From an uncultured SAR86 cluster bacterium (GTDB taxonomy: Bacteria; Pseudomonadota; Gammaproteobacteria; Magnimaribacterales; AG-339-G14), in NCBI GenBank assembly GCA_902635045.1, contig CACPMT010000004.1, forward strand, positions 98,318 through 162,317: 64,000 nucleotides of DNA. Direction: 5' to 3'. This document shows, piece after piece, positions 45,230 through 54,625 of the stretch. The notes below the pieces were generated by a model. It saw only the letters and a program-made list of their open reading frames with translations, ran no database searches and had not been told where the DNA came from. The position numbers and the translations under genes are program-made. Positions within the stretch are counted from its first letter, which is position 1; every line of letters starts with the position of its first letter.

Positions 45230-46060
45230 ATGATCGATAAAGATATCTTAATTAAGAGTGTTAAAAATGCTTTGAAAGAAGATAGAGTTAACAAAGATTT
45301 AACTCATAAAGTTTTAGGTAATGAGGCAATAAAAAAAATTAATGCTGTATTAACAAACAAAGAAGAGTTAATACTTTCAGGAATTGATTGGTTTAATCAC
45401 TCATTTAAGCTCATAGACAAATCAATAAGAATTAAATGGTATTTTAAGGAGGGAGATTTTATTCCGCCTAGTCAGGAAATATGTAAAGTATCAGGAACAG
45501 CAAAAACAATCTTATCATCTGAAAGAACAGCAATAAATTTTATTCAATTTATGTCAGGTATTTCAACCAAAGCTAAGTCATACTTAGATATTTTAAATAA
45601 TGAAAAGATTCAGCTTTTGGATACTAGAAAAACATTACCTGGATTGCGTTATGAACAAAAATACGCAACAAAAATAGCAGGTATAAAAAATCATAGATTT
45701 AGTCTCTCTGATGGAATGATGCTTAAAGACAATCATCTTAAAACTTTAGGTGGAGTTGATTTAATAAACTATAAACACAACCAAACAAATAAATTTTTTT
45801 TTGAAATTGAAGTTAAAAAAATAAAAGAAATAGAACCAGCACTTTCCCTAAAGCCAGACATTTTAATGTTTGATAATTTTTCTTTAAGTCAAATAAAAAA
45901 AGGAATAAAGATTGTTAATCAAAGAGCAAAGATAGAGGTATCGGGTTTAAAAAATGAGAAGGATTTAATCAATCTTTCAAAGTTAAACATTGATTTTATT
46001 TCAATGGGTGATCTTACAAAGAATATTTCATCTATAGATTTTTCACTTAATATTATATGA
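45230..46060 (+). CDS. nadC: Nicotinate-nucleotide pyrophosphorylase NadC
   Basis: About 276 residues from the ATG at 45230 (an upstream in-frame TTG at 45215 overlaps nadA and was not preferred). It converts quinolinate and PRPP to nicotinate mononucleotide. The PRPP/quinolinate-binding segments LDTRKTLPGLRYEQKYA, HRFSLSDGMMLKDNH and EVSGL are present. It begins 4 bases after nadA and overlaps the next lipoprotein gene by 4. Confidence 0.95.
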   Translation: MIDKDILIKSVKNALKEDRVNKDLTHKVLGNEAIKKINAVLTNKEELILSGIDWFNHSFKLIDKSIRIKWYFKEGDFIPPSQEICKVSGTAKTILSSERTAINFIQFMSGISTKAKSYLDILNNEKIQLLDTRKTLPGLRYEQKYATKIAGIKNHRFSLSDGMMLKDNHLKTLGGVDLINYKHNQTNKFFFEIEVKKIKEIEPALSLKPDILMFDNFSLSQIKKGIKIVNQRAKIEVSGLKNEKDLINLSKLNIDFISMGDLTKNISSIDFSLNII

Positions 46061-46785
46061 GTTTATTTAATAACTTTATTTTTATGATTTTTATTACGAT
46101 CATAATTAATTCATGCGCAGAAGAAATAATATTTGAAGATAAATATCCAAATAAAAATTATTTAGAAATAAGTTTTTGCTCTTTTATAAACAATTCATCT
46201 GTTTCTAGTTTGTCTGAAAATCTAAATAATTTAAATAATTTGAACGATTCTTATCTAGACAAAAAAGTTTTAAGAACTTTTTATCTTGATCCTTTATTTG
46301 AAACAGAAACATATGATTTTATTTGGTTTGATGAATTTTCTTCAAAGCTTCTTTATTTGGAATACGAAAATTTATTTAAAAGAGTAAAAAAATATATCAA
46401 TTGGAATGATGATTTTTTAGAAAAAGTTGATTGTGTTGGTAATGATAAGCAATTATTTTATAAAGCATATGAAAAAAATATCATGATAGCTTTTTCAGAA
46501 AAATTTAAAAAAAATGTGAGCTTTTGCAAATTTTTACCGAATGTAAACTTATTTGATCTTGAACAATTTTTAGAAAACGATTTTTCATCTAGCGCTCAAT
46601 TAAGCATATTGATTTCTGAATCTGAAATAGAGAATTTCGATTTTGTTCTTGATGAAAATTATATTGATTCGAAAGATTATCAAACCGCTGCATCTCAAAT
46701 AGGATTCCTTGTTAGTTGTAATGAAGAAATTTCTGATTCTTTTCTAAATGGATTAAAGTTTGATGCCTATCCTATTTATAATTAA
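46057..46785 (+). CDS. Unknown lipoprotein
   Basis: 242 residues with a lipoprotein-type signal (about 1-20, IIINSC before the presumed lipidated cysteine). The rest is acidic and rich in Asn, Phe and Glu, with four further cysteines. I do not recognise a family. The 4-base overlap with nadC suggests co-translation, but no link to NAD metabolism is evident. Confidence 0.6.
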   Translation: MSLFNNFIFMIFITIIINSCAEEIIFEDKYPNKNYLEISFCSFINNSSVSSLSENLNNLNNLNDSYLDKKVLRTFYLDPLFETETYDFIWFDEFSSKLLYLEYENLFKRVKKYINWNDDFLEKVDCVGNDKQLFYKAYEKNIMIAFSEKFKKNVSFCKFLPNVNLFDLEQFLENDFSSSAQLSILISESEIENFDFVLDENYIDSKDYQTAASQIGFLVSCNEEISDSFLNGLKFDAYPIYN

Positions 46786-46822
46786 GAAATAAGATATTAA
46801 TTGTCGCTTTGTTTATAATTAA

Positions 46823-48151
46823 ATGATGAAATTTAAATTAAAAATATTATCTATTTTTTTCTTTTTAGCTTTTACAATCCCAATAACCGCAGATGAAACA
46901 TCCTATGATTTTTCATCGCTTTCCAATTTTTTACAAAAAGAAATTAAGAAGGGGAGATATCCAGGATTTTTAACTTTAATCCAGAAGGATGGAAAACTGA
47001 TTTATTCTGAAGTTTTAGGGTATAACGACGTAAAAAATAAAATATCTTTAAAAAGAGATTCTTTATTTAGAATTTATTCAATGACAAAACCTGTTACAGG
47101 GGTAGCTCTTATGATTGCTGTTGATAAAGGTCTTCTAAAACTCTCTGATCCTGTATCTAAATATATTCCTGAATTTAAAAATACTAAAGTGCTTTTAAGC
47201 AATAATAAAATTGAAAATCTTGAGAGAGAAATAACGCTGTTAGATTTAGCAACTCATACCTCAGGACTTGCTTATACTTTTAGTATAAAAGGAAAATTAC
47301 AAGATATATATCTCGAGGAAAAAATATATCCTTACTTTGCGCTTGATTCTCTTAATAACGACTTAAAACCTGACAAAATCTACAAAGATATTTGTAGTTT
47401 TAGTAAAAAGGTTGCTTCTGTGCCATTGGCACATCAGCCCGGAGAAAAATGGACCTATTCTATTGGAATGGATATTTTAGGTTGCGTTATTGAGAAAGCT
47501 TCAAATAGAAGTTTTGGTGATTTTTTAAAAGCTAATATTTTTGAGCCTCTTGATATGGAAGATACCTTTTTTCGGGTTCCTGAAGACAAAAGAGACAGGA
47601 TGACAAATTTATATGCACATCATAATGCTTTCAGAGCATTCAATGTGGACAAACCAGCGGATTTAAAAGGTAAAAAACCAAAAATGTACTTGGTAGATTC
47701 TCCCGAAAATAGTCTCTTTTATAAAGAAGTAAAAGTTGAAGATGGTGGGTCTGGGCTGGTTTCAACCGCAGATGATTATTTAAATTTTGCCGAAATGCTT
47801 TTAAATAAAGGTGTTTATAAAGGTAAAAGAATACTATCAGCTAATTCTTTTAACACCTTAACGAGTGACCAGTTAGATGAAAATAATTCTATTTTTCCTG
47901 GATTAGGTCAGGGTATTACTTTGGGCGTTGTTTTAGATAGTGAAAAAATTCGTCTTAACAGAGGAGATAATTCTTTTTTTTGGGGAGGAGCAGCTAAAAC
48001 TAAATTTTGGGTTGATCCAAAAAATAATATAACAGTTGTTCATATGACCCAATTGATTGGTACTCCAAGAGATCTAACAAATCAAATTGACAAAAGGATC
48101 TACAAAGAAATTAATAGATTTGAAAAACTTAATCAAAAAACAGGATATTAG
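46823..48151 (+). CDS. Serine beta-lactamase-like hydrolase/esterase
   Basis: 442-residue class C beta-lactamase/EstB-like protein with a signal peptide (about 1-23, ending ITADE), so periplasmic. The active site is Ser86-x-x-Lys89 in YSMTKPVTG, and a tyrosine motif YSIGMD lies near residue 213. Such proteins are esterases, D-aminopeptidases or transpeptidase-like enzymes more often than antibiotic-resistance enzymes. It overlaps the 5' end of recX. Confidence 0.87.
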   Translation: MMKFKLKILSIFFFLAFTIPITADETSYDFSSLSNFLQKEIKKGRYPGFLTLIQKDGKLIYSEVLGYNDVKNKISLKRDSLFRIYSMTKPVTGVALMIAVDKGLLKLSDPVSKYIPEFKNTKVLLSNNKIENLEREITLLDLATHTSGLAYTFSIKGKLQDIYLEEKIYPYFALDSLNNDLKPDKIYKDICSFSKKVASVPLAHQPGEKWTYSIGMDILGCVIEKASNRSFGDFLKANIFEPLDMEDTFFRVPEDKRDRMTNLYAHHNAFRAFNVDKPADLKGKKPKMYLVDSPENSLFYKEVKVEDGGSGLVSTADDYLNFAEMLLNKGVYKGKRILSANSFNTLTSDQLDENNSIFPGLGQGITLGVVLDSEKIRLNRGDNSFFWGGAAKTKFWVDPKNNITVVHMTQLIGTPRDLTNQIDKRIYKEINRFEKLNQKTGY

Positions 48152-48566
48152 AAAAAAACTCTTAGATCTTCTTTCTAGAAGAGAACATTCTAGATATGAG
48201 CTTCTGACCAAATTAAAACATAGAGTTGAACTTCAGAGTGCTTTAGAAGAAGAAATCAATAAACTATGCGCAGAAAACCTACAAAGCGATTTCAGGTTTT
48301 CTGAATCATATATACGATCAAGGTATAATTCAGGATTTGGTCCAACAAGAATAAAATATGACTTGTTAGTTAGAAGAGTTAAAGAATCAGTTATTTCAAG
48401 CGTTTTTAATGAAATTGATTTGGATTGGATGGAAAAATTAAAAAAAGAAAAAATAAAAAAATATGGCAATTCTTCATCGGAAAATATGCAAGAATTATCT
48501 AAAAGAATAAATTTTTTTATTCAAAGAGGATTTGAAAAAGAAATGATTAATAAAGTTATAAATTGA
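48120..48566 (+). CDS. recX: Regulatory protein RecX
   Basis: About 148 residues of helical repeats that bind RecA filaments and damp recombination. Segments ALLSRREHS-like (LLSRREHSRYELLTKL) and SRYNSGFGPTRIKYDLL are diagnostic. Only TTG starts are available: 48120 is preferred because an earlier one at 48087 lies 65 bases inside the hydrolase gene. recA is not adjacent. Its stop overlaps the TTG start of dnaX by 4 bases. Confidence 0.85.
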   Translation: MKNLIKKQDIRKKLLDLLSRREHSRYELLTKLKHRVELQSALEEEINKLCAENLQSDFRFSESYIRSRYNSGFGPTRIKYDLLVRRVKESVISSVFNEIDLDWMEKLKKEKIKKYGNSSSENMQELSKRINFFIQRGFEKEMINKVIN

Positions 48567-50035
48567 GCTATCTAGTATTAGCAAGGAAGTGGCGACCCAA
48601 ACTTTTTAGCGAGGTTGTAGGGCAGGACCATGCTGTTCAAGCTTTAAAAAACTCGATTGTAGATGAAAAAGTAAACCAAGCTTATATATTTAACGGTACT
48701 AGAGGCGTAGGAAAAACTTCTATAGCTAGAATTTTAACCAAAGCGCTTAATTGTGAAAAACATATAAATGGTGAACCTTGTGGGAAATGTGATCATTGTC
48801 TTGCAATGAATGAAAATTCTTCAATAGATTTTCAGGAAATAGATGCTGCCTCTAGACGGTCTAGGGAAGAAACAATGAATTTATTAGAAACAGTTCCTTA
48901 TTTGCCTGCTTCATCTAAATACAAAGTGTATTTGATAGATGAGGTCCATATGCTTACCAAAGAAAGTTTTAATGCTCTATTAAAAACCTTAGAAGAGCCT
49001 CCGCCTCACGTTATTTTTATGTTTGCCACTACAGAAATAGATAAGGTTCCAGCAACAATATTATCCAGATGTTTGCAATTAAATTTAAGGCTTTTATCCG
49101 AAGAAGAGATTGTCAAACAACTATCCGAAATATTCAAAGAAGAAAAAATTTCTTTTGATGACGAATCGTTAAAGATAATTTCTAAATCCGCATCTGGAAG
49201 TATGAGAGATGCTTTAACAATTTCAGAAAAAGTTATTTCTTATTGTAATGGAAAATTAAAAAAAGAAGACGTACAGACACTCCTCGGCATTCCTAGCGAG
49301 GAAAAAGTCTTTGCTCTATTAGACATCTTAAAAGACAGAGATTCAAAAGGTCTTTATGAGTTTTTTGAAAACTTTGATGAAAATGATTCCTGTCAAAATT
49401 TATTAGAATCTTTAATGAAATCAATACAAGAAATTTCTTTGATGCAATTTAGTTCAGACAAAGAATCAAATTTATCTAAATTTGCAGAGATGAGCCCTGA
49501 ATACTTGCAATTGATTTATCAAATAGGACTATCCAATAAGATTTATTTTGAAACTTCTAGCGATCCAAAAGGATTACTATCTATGACTCTAATAAAAATG
49601 ATTGCTTTTTGTCCTGAAGAAAAAAAAAATTTTAAATTAGCGAATTTAAATTCTTTAAAAGATGAAGGTCTTTTTAATTGGGATGATGTATTAAAAAAAA
49701 TTGACCTATCAGCTCTACTTAATCAAGTTTTATCTTTTTCGTCAGCCAAAAAAGATAAAAAAACTTTAATAATTTCTCTACCGAAAGAAAAAATTGAAAG
49801 AATAAATGATGAATATAAAAAAGAGATAGCATCAAGTTTAAATATTTTCTTCAATGAAATTTTAGAAATATCATACGATACAAATGTAGATGTAAATAAA
49901 ACTCCAGCACTTATTAAAGAAAAATTAGATTTAAAAAGAACAAATGAGGCAGTCGAGATGATATCAAATGATGAAGGTTTTAAAAAAATAAGTTCTGAAT
50001 TTGAGACCGACATCAAAAACATTAGTAAAAAATGA
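48563..50035 (+). CDS. dnaX: DNA polymerase III subunit gamma/tau
   Basis: 490-residue clamp-loader ATPase with a TTG start giving SYLVLARKWRPKLFSEVVGQ. Walker A is GTRGVGKTS, the zinc module is CEKHINGEPCGKCDHC, Walker B is LIDEVHML, and sensor 1 and the SRC motif follow. Domain III ends near residue 350 (LIKMIAFCP); an A10 tract at 49620-49629 lies directly after it, where loss or gain of one A brings a stop within a few codons. The short C-terminal 135 residues would be the polymerase/helicase-binding part. Coupled to recX and recR by 4-base overlaps. Confidence 0.94.
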   Translation: MSYLVLARKWRPKLFSEVVGQDHAVQALKNSIVDEKVNQAYIFNGTRGVGKTSIARILTKALNCEKHINGEPCGKCDHCLAMNENSSIDFQEIDAASRRSREETMNLLETVPYLPASSKYKVYLIDEVHMLTKESFNALLKTLEEPPPHVIFMFATTEIDKVPATILSRCLQLNLRLLSEEEIVKQLSEIFKEEKISFDDESLKIISKSASGSMRDALTISEKVISYCNGKLKKEDVQTLLGIPSEEKVFALLDILKDRDSKGLYEFFENFDENDSCQNLLESLMKSIQEISLMQFSSDKESNLSKFAEMSPEYLQLIYQIGLSNKIYFETSSDPKGLLSMTLIKMIAFCPEEKKNFKLANLNSLKDEGLFNWDDVLKKIDLSALLNQVLSFSSAKKDKKTLIISLPKEKIERINDEYKKEIASSLNIFFNEILEISYDTNVDVNKTPALIKEKLDLKRTNEAVEMISNDEGFKKISSEFETDIKNISKK

Positions 50036-50641
50036 AAATTAGTGAAAACATAGAATCGCTTATAGACGCTTTAAAAATTTTACCCGGCGTAGGTCCAAAA
50101 AACAGCTAAAAGGATGGCATTGAATTTATTGAGTACAAACAAACAAGGGGCTGAATTGATTTCAAATTCAATCAATATAGCTCTAGACACAATTAGACCA
50201 TGCCAATGTTGCGGAGTTATTAATGATTTAGAAATATGTAATATTTGTTCTAGCAAGACAAGAGATAATGATCTTTTATGTATTGTTGAATCAACTTCAG
50301 ATTTGTTTTCAATCGAAGAGACAAGAGAATTTTCTGGTAAATATTTTGTATTGAACGGATTGTTATCCCCAATTGAAAATATAGGACCTGATGATTTAAG
50401 AATTTCTAAATTAATTGAGATCTGCGAAGAAAGAAATGTTAAGGAAGTTATAATTGCTTTAAATTCTACATTAGAAGGTGAAGCAACTACTTATTACTTA
50501 TTAGACAAATTAGAAAAAACAGATATTAAAATATCAAAATTGGCTCAAGGGGTACCTGCTGGAGGAGACCTAAATTATGTTGATAATAACACTCTCAAAC
50601 AAGCTTTTTCTTGGAGAAGAGAATTGGAAAAAAATAAATAA
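50032..50641 (+). CDS. recR: Recombination mediator RecR, with an apparent +1 frameshift
   Basis: The ATG at 50032 (overlapping dnaX) begins [23 protein letters not shown], the normal RecR N-terminus, then meets a stop after the A6 run at 50097-50102. The remaining 175 codons continue in another frame from ATG 50114 with the zinc finger CQCC...CNIC and the TOPRIM part ([37 protein letters not shown]). Removing one A restores about 202 residues, the usual RecR length. It is either a sequencing/assembly error or a real lesion. RecR acts with RecF/RecO to load RecA. Confidence 0.9.
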
Positions 50642-50646
50642 GTTAC

Positions 50647-51219
50647 ATGGCTATAAAATCAGATAAATGGATAAGAGAAATGTGTAAGGAAAATCAAATG
50701 ATTTCTCCTTTTGTAGACTCTCAAATAAAATTAGACAAAGGAACAGATAGAAAATTGATATCGTTTGGGTTATCAAGTTACGGTTACGATGTTAGATGCT
50801 CAAGGAAATTTAAAATTTTTACTAATATTAACTCTGCTACAGTAGATCCAAAAAATTTTGATCCAGACAGTTTCGTAGATTATGAAGGTGATGAATGTAT
50901 TATTCCGCCGAACTCCTTTGCATTAGCGAGCACAATAGAATTTTTTAAAATTCCGAGGAATGTTTTAACTATTTGTCTTGGGAAATCTACATATGCTCGG
51001 TGCGGAATCATAGTTAATGTTACACCTCTGGAGCCTGAATGGGAGGGCCACGTAACTTTGGAGTTTTCTAATACAACTAGCCTGCCTGCAAAAATTTATG
51101 CCGAAGAGGGAGTTGCACAGATGTTATTTTTTCAGTCAGATGAAGATTGTGAAGTTAGTTACAAAGATAGAGGTGGAAAATATCAAGGTCAAGAAGGAGT
51201 TACTCTTCCAAAAGCTTAG
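50647..51219 (+). CDS. dcd: dCTP deaminase
   Basis: 190-residue trimeric enzyme deaminating dCTP to dUTP, the main route to dUMP in gammaproteobacteria. [31 protein letters not shown]-region residues (shown here in part: [18 protein letters not shown]) hold the catalytic glutamate and substrate-binding residues, and the [10 protein letters not shown] segment is typical. It lies 5 bases after recR. It overlaps the convergent DUF3108 gene by 20 bases, the longest such overlap in the window. Confidence 0.95.
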   Translation: MAIKSDKWIREMCKENQMISPFVDSQIKLDKGTDRKLISFGLSSYGYDVRCSRKFKIFTNINSATVDPKNFDPDSFVDYEGDECIIPPNSFALASTIEFFKIPRNVLTICLGKSTYARCGIIVNVTPLEPEWEGHVTLEFSNTTSLPAKIYAEEGVAQMLFFQSDEDCEVSYKDRGGKYQGQEGVTLPKA

Positions 51220-51910
51220 ATTGAAGATTCCAAGTTAAGTCTTGAGCGCCAAAATCTTGATAAATTTTATAGGTTGTATAATTTATCAGAGGATCAAACC
51301 AAAGAGTAAATCCTTTATCGTCATCTCGAATTTCACTAAATTTTATTTTATTTGCATTAGTGTCTTGGTCGGCATCAATACTGTCTTCTATTTTGAATAC
51401 TTTCTCTTTTATTTTTCCTTTATCTAAATAATTGAATTTAAGATTTATAGGTAATTCCTTATCTACCAACGATAGCTTAGACTGGATTTGCAGAGTTAAA
51501 TTATCGAAGAATCTGCAATCAGAAAAATTTTCGCATTTAAAAGGTATCGTTCCCTTTTCTCTATTGTATTCATAAACAATTTCATTTTTGTCATAATCAA
51601 CTAAGAAAGATTGTTTCTCTTTTCTAAATCCTCCGAAAGCTCTAGTTTTTCTAAAAGCATTCAATAAAAAAACCTTATCGTCTTTAATTTTAAAAGTAGC
51701 TTCCTGTGTAACTTGAAAAACAGAATGTTCAATTTTTGAAGACATTTTCCATATATTGTTTTCAACATTTACTAATGATTCTTCAGCAGAATTACTTCCT
51801 GAATTATAAAAAGTAGAATATTCTTTTAAGTTGTATGCGCTTATATTGAAAGAACAAACTAAAAGAAAACTAAAAAATAACTTCTTTACTTTTTTGATCA
51901 GACTTTCCAT
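51200..51910 (-). CDS. Periplasmic DUF3108-like protein
   Basis: 236 residues with a signal peptide (about 1-24) and a beta-rich mature domain ([41 protein letters not shown]) resembling DUF3108. In several gammaproteobacteria a DUF3108 gene directly follows purN, which supports the call. The function is unknown. Its 5' end overlaps purN by 41 bases, so the signal-peptide start may lie slightly further in. Confidence 0.7.
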   Translation of the reverse strand: MESLIKKVKKLFFSFLLVCSFNISAYNLKEYSTFYNSGSNSAEESLVNVENNIWKMSSKIEHSVFQVTQEATFKIKDDKVFLLNAFRKTRAFGGFRKEKQSFLVDYDKNEIVYEYNREKGTIPFKCENFSDCRFFDNLTLQIQSKLSLVDKELPINLKFNYLDKGKIKEKVFKIEDSIDADQDTNANKIKFSEIRDDDKGFTLWFDPLINYTTYKIYQDFGAQDLTWNLQSKLLEE

Positions 51911-52514
51911 TTATTAAAATATTATTCTTATTTAAAATTATCTTTTTGGTTGCTATTAGACTACAAATTTTAGGTAAAAGTTTGTGTTCAATTTCATGAG
52001 TCTTAGCTAATAATGAATCGTAATTATCATGTTTTTTAACCTTAAATTTTGAAAATCCTATTATTCTGCCAGTATCTAAGCCTTCATCTACTAAGTGAAC
52101 AGTGGCACCATGAAATTTATCTTTATTTTCTAAAACTTTCTCATGAGTGTTTAATCCTGGGTATTTTGGCAAAAGTGATGGATGTAAATTAACAATTCTA
52201 TTTTCATATTTCTTGATAAAATCTTTACTTAAGATTCTCATAAAACCAGCAAGAACAATCAAATCAAAATTTATTTGTTCCAATTTCTTGCTTAAAGTTG
52301 CATCAAATTCTTGTCTAGTTTTGAAGGCTTTATGATCTAAGGTCAAAATTGGAATATCGCTCTGCGATGCTCTTGCAAGACCAAATGCATTTGGATTATT
52401 AGAAAACACTAGCTCTATTTTAAACGGACAGTCAGAGCTTTTACTTGCATTTATTAAAGCCTGCAAGTTGGAACCATTTCCAGAAATGAAAACAGCTAAC
52501 TTAAATTTCTTCAT
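51870..52514 (-). CDS. purN: Phosphoribosylglycinamide formyltransferase
   Basis: 214-residue GART transferring a formyl group from 10-formyl-THF to GAR in purine synthesis. The GNGSNLQALI phosphate loop, NLHPSLLPKYPG with the catalytic His, and DEGLDTGRIIG are intact. It follows purM after 9 bases, the standard purMN order. Its C-terminal tail extends past the usual end and overlaps the DUF3108 gene. Confidence 0.95.
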   Translation of the reverse strand: MKKFKLAVFISGNGSNLQALINASKSSDCPFKIELVFSNNPNAFGLARASQSDIPILTLDHKAFKTRQEFDATLSKKLEQINFDLIVLAGFMRILSKDFIKKYENRIVNLHPSLLPKYPGLNTHEKVLENKDKFHGATVHLVDEGLDTGRIIGFSKFKVKKHDNYDSLLAKTHEIEHKLLPKICSLIATKKIILNKNNILINGKSDQKSKEVIF

Positions 52515-52523
52515 TTTTTATGT

Positions 52524-53567
52524 TTAATAGATATTTACTGAAGAATCTCCTTTTTTCAAATTAGAACAAGAGCCAATAATTTTAAAACCGATTTTTAGTT
52601 TAGTAAGTGATTTTATTGTTTTTTCTAATTCATTTTCATTTATTACGATGACCATTCCATTACCGCAATTAAAAGTATTTAACATTTCTTCGTCAGACAA
52701 ATTAGATGCTTCTTGTAAAAGCGAAAATAATTCTTTATTGAAATTAAACAAAGAATTCTTAAAAAGATTAATTTTTATATTTTCAGGGATTATTCTTTTC
52801 AAATTACCAATAAGTCCTCCGCCAGTGATATGAGCTATTGATTTTAAATCTATATTTTTTTGCAATTCAAGAATCTCTTTTACGTAAATTTTTGTTGGAT
52901 TGAGCAATATTTCACCTAAATTTTTACCTTTTATTTTTGATTTTAAATTTAATTTTTTTCTTTTTATTAACTCTCTAATTAGAGAAAAACCATTTGAATG
53001 CACCCCAGAAGACTTTAGCGAAATCAGTAAATCACCATTTTTTAATTTATTTTTCCTCAAGATATTTTTTTTCTCAACTACTCCAACGCTAAATCCAGCA
53101 AGATCATATTTTCCTTTCGGAAATGCATTGGGATGCTCTGCAGTTTCTCCGCCGATTAAAGAACAATTTGCGATTTTACAACCTTTAGCAATTCCTTTAA
53201 TTATTTCTTTCGCTTTTAAAAGATTAATTCTTTCCGTGACTAAATAATCAAGAAAAAACAGTGGCTCTGCACCACAAGTAATAAGATCGTTTACACACAT
53301 AGCAACTAAATCTTGACCAATCGTAGAATGATTTTTCATGAGCTCTGCTATTTCAATTTTAGTTCCTACTCCGTCAGTAGCACTGACAATCAATGGGTCT
53401 TTGTATTTAGACGGTATTGAGGTAATTGCTGAAAACCCTCCAATACTTTCCATTATTTCTACTCTGCTAGTCTTTTTAGCGAAAGGTTTTATAAGATTAA
53501 CTAAAGCATCTCCTTTCTCGATATCAACACCAGAAGTTTTGTATGAGATTTTATTTTTTTTGGACAA
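52524..53567 (-). CDS. purM: Phosphoribosylformylglycinamidine cyclo-ligase
   Basis: 347-residue AIR synthetase. The N-terminal [50 protein letters not shown]-type segment and [12 protein letters not shown] are all recognisable, as is [14 protein letters not shown]. It is first in a purM-purN-DUF3108 unit and divergent from the DUF2066-like gene, as in Pseudomonas and relatives. Confidence 0.96.
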   Translation of the reverse strand: [347 protein letters not shown]

Positions 53568-53629
53568 GATAAACCTATTGACGGAATTTAAAGAAAATTA
53601 TCTGAATAACATTATAATTCAATATCAGC

Positions 53630-54625
53630 ATGAAACCTTTAATAAAAAATCTTTATCTTCTAATTTTTTTGAGTTTTTTTTCAACTCATTTATTAAGTTC
53701 TTTTCCAAATGAGCACGTAATCATTTTGGATGATGAAAAATCTAATACAAACAATTCTCTTAGAAAAGCTATTGATATATCTTCAATTAGAATTTTAGGA
53801 AGCAGAAGTGAATTCGATCAGCAAATAAATTTAATAAGAAATTTGCTTCCCCAAAAATATATTAAATCTTATGAATTTATTAACACAAATAAAATAAAGA
53901 TCGTAGTGAACGCAAAACTTTTAAGAAAAAAATTTTTGGATAGTAATCTTTCTATTTCACTAGAAGAAAGATCTTCCATAGCAGCTTGGATTTTATGTAA
54001 AACAGATTTAAATTCTAAAAGTGAATATGATTCTTTGATTAATAAATGCGAGAATTTTAAAAAAGAATTGTCAGAATTATCAAATGAACGAGATATAAAA
54101 ATAATTTTTCCAATTTTAGATTCAAATGATATTAGTTTTTTAGATTTAGAACAAAAAGAGAAAAGGTTGAATAACTCTTACATTAATACTAGATATTTAA
54201 GTGACGAATCTTTTTATTGTGAAGTAACTTTAACAGACGAAAATTGCTATAAAACTTATTCTTCAAAAAGTAAAAAAATAGATTTCTCTAAGAAATACAC
54301 ATCCAAAAATATCTACAACTTAACTGCTGATTCTCTCCAAAAAATGAAAAAAGTTTATCTCAATAAAAAAAATTTTAAACCTGTTTTTATTCGTATTTCA
54401 AATATTAAATCAATTGAAGAATATGATTTAGTTTCCCAAGAGTTAGAAAATATAATTTTTTTTGATGATCTTTCTCTCAATCAGTTAAATAATAATGATG
54501 TAATTTTTTCTACTAATCTTTTAGGAAAAATAAGCGACATTCAAAAGCTTTTCAAAAATAATCCAATATTAAGTATCAATTCTCTTAACTATGCAGAAAT
54601 TTTTCTTGAATTCAATTCAATATAA
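53630..54625 (+). CDS. Secreted DUF2066-like protein
   Basis: 331 residues with a signal peptide (about 1-24) and an Asn/Lys/Ser-rich periplasmic body. Position opposite purM and upstream of the CDP-alcohol transferase and hda fits the DUF2066 gene of gammaproteobacteria, and the LRKAIDISSIRILGSRSEF and KIKIVVNAKLLRKKFL segments agree with it moderately. Function unknown. It overlaps the next gene by 35 bases. Confidence 0.6.
   Translation: MKPLIKNLYLLIFLSFFSTHLLSSFPNEHVIILDDEKSNTNNSLRKAIDISSIRILGSRSEFDQQINLIRNLLPQKYIKSYEFINTNKIKIVVNAKLLRKKFLDSNLSISLEERSSIAAWILCKTDLNSKSEYDSLINKCENFKKELSELSNERDIKIIFPILDSNDISFLDLEQKEKRLNNSYINTRYLSDESFYCEVTLTDENCYKTYSSKSKKIDFSKKYTSKNIYNLTADSLQKMKKVYLNKKNFKPVFIRISNIKSIEEYDLVSQELENIIFFDDLSLNQLNNNDVIFSTNLLGKISDIQKLFKNNPILSINSLNYAEIFLEFNSI

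Noticed and set aside
46823-48151. Antibiotic-resistance beta-lactamase
   Set aside because: The SxxK fold is shared with esterases and peptidases; context is house-keeping and no resistance element is present.
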